Assembly: GCA_903911985.1 (NCBI GenBank)
Contig: CAIWFP010000024.1
Span: 1 to 6,500, forward strand
DNA: 6,500 nucleotides
Direction of reading: 5' to 3'
Source of the DNA: an uncultured Sphingomonadales bacterium
GTDB taxonomy: Bacteria; Pseudomonadota; Alphaproteobacteria; Sphingomonadales; Sphingomonadaceae
Of this stretch, positions 5,702 to 6,500 are shown piece after piece; the first letter of the stretch is position 1, and every line of letters starts with the position of its first letter. Under the pieces are notes generated by a model. That model saw only the letters and a program-made list of their open reading frames with translations, did no database searches and was not told the DNA's origin. The translations under genes were made by a program, and so were the position numbers.

Positions 5702-6500
5702 TGCGCTTTCACCTTACCGAAGAACAGTCTGCCATTCAGGACGCCGTGCGCGGCACGCTCGCCGATGTGTGGGGCATGGAACAGCTGCACAAATTTGCCG
5801 ATGGCGAGGCTGATTTTGACCCGCAAAGCTGGCAGGCCCTGATGGAGCTGGGCATTGGCGCTCTGGCCCTGCCCGAAGCCGATGGTGGCGCCGGGCTGGG
5901 CCTGCTCGATGCGGCGCTGGTGTGCGAAGTGGTGGGCGAGGCGGCCGCGCCGGGGCCGGTTATCGGCCAGATCCTTGCCGCCCTTGCCGTTTCCCGCACC
6001 GCCAACGCCGAGGCCCGGGCTCTCCTGCCCACCATCGCCAGTGGCGAGGCGGTTGTGGCGCTGGCCTTCGGCAGCCCGCTGGTAGCCTGCGCGCGCGCGG
6101 CCAGCCTGTTCCTCGCCGAGGGCGCGGATGGGGCGATTCTTCTGATCGAGAGCGAAGGCGTCTCTATCGAGGCGCAGACCGCGACCGACCGTAGCCGCCC
6201 CGTCTCGCGCGTGGCGTTCGGCGATGCCAGGGCGCATGTGCTGTTCTCCGGTGATGATCCGATGGCGGCACGCCTGCGCGATGCCGCGCTGGTGCTGATT
6301 GCCGCCGACGCGCTGGGCGGCGCCCAGAAGGTCACGCAGATGAGCGTCGCCTATGCCAAGGAACGCGAGCAATTCGGCCAGCCGATCGGGCGCTTTCAGG
6401 GTCTTAAGCATCAGCTCGCCCATATGGCGCTGGATGCCGAACCGGCCCGCGCGCTGGTGTGGTATGCCGCCTATGCCTGGGATGCCGAACTGCCCGATGC
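5701..6500 (+). CDS. Acyl-CoA dehydrogenase, second of a tandem pair, partial at right edge
   Basis: The gene starts at ATG 5701 and is still open at the edge, giving 266 whole codons of a usual 340-400. The N-terminus (FHLTEEQSAIQDAVRGTL) is the typical dehydrogenase first helix. LGIGALALPEADGGAGLGLLD (about residues 50-70) is the usual ALPEEyGG block, and YAKEREQFGQPIGRFQGLKHQLA (about 218-240) is the FAD-contacting C-terminal domain motif with its Arg and QFG. The middle beta-domain (about 110-185) is short and weakly conserved: the usual alpha,beta TEPxxGSD-type block of the first dehydrogenase is not seen, and ALAFGSPLV occurs there instead. No LxxER-type glutamate is seen before the YAKERE helix. 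This looks like the structural partner subunit of an alpha2beta2 enzyme, with the other gene supplying catalysis. The 3' end, which would hold the EGT-type catalytic position, lies outside the window. Confidence 0.92.
   Translation, partial: MRFHLTEEQSAIQDAVRGTLADVWGMEQLHKFADGEADFDPQSWQALMELGIGALALPEADGGAGLGLLDAALVCEVVGEAAAPGPVIGQILAALAVSRTANAEARALLPTIASGEAVVALAFGSPLVACARAASLFLAEGADGAILLIESEGVSIEAQTATDRSRPVSRVAFGDARAHVLFSGDDPMAARLRDAALVLIAADALGGAQKVTQMSVAYAKEREQFGQPIGRFQGLKHQLAHMALDAEPARALVWYAAYAWDAELPD

Noticed and set aside
5566..6423. Open frames on the - strand opposite the dehydrogenase pair (also 5736-6335)
   Set aside because: No recognisable domain; they shadow two acyl-CoA dehydrogenase genes.

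Overview
The window is GC-rich, densely packed coding DNA with every recognisable gene on the + strand. Codon choice, GC content and the protein types fit an alphaproteobacterium, most likely a sphingomonad (Novosphingobium/Sphingobium-like). That placement is inferred from sequence style and recalled relatives, not from a search.

Layout: (1) the 3' part of an AMP-forming acyl-CoA synthetase, open at the left edge and ending at 1025; (2) a 133-base gap with a long GC-rich hairpin directly after its stop; (3) three genes joined by 4-base start/stop overlaps: a crotonase-family protein (1159-2148), a CaiB/BaiF-type class III CoA-transferase-like protein (2145-3068) and a family-3 amidohydrolase (3065-4402); (4) a 72-base spacer with an AT-richer patch and a strong ribosome binding site; (5) two consecutive acyl-CoA dehydrogenases (4475-5701, and 5701 to the right edge) overlapping by one base, likely subunits of one heteromeric flavoenzyme. 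No RNA gene, mobile element, CRISPR array or repeat family is visible.

Together the genes look like part of a CoA-dependent catabolic cluster. A ligase or CoA-transferase would make the acyl-CoA, the dehydrogenase pair would desaturate it, the crotonase would hydrate or otherwise process the enoyl-CoA, and the amidohydrolase would hydrolyse a C-N or related bond somewhere in the route. These are the same four CoA-enzyme families as carnitine CaiA/B/C/D, but the members are divergent and the substrate cannot be read from the sequence. Steroid or bile-acid side chains are one possibility, since sphingomonads use paired acyl-CoA dehydrogenases there.

The most unusual signal is in the central trio. 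Both the crotonase and the CoA-transferase appear to carry their family's sequence blocks in swapped order, with the segment that is normally C-terminal coming first. In each case the chain ends where the normal family member would run on into that segment. Two neighbouring, translationally coupled, apparently circularly permuted CoA enzymes are worth a structural check.
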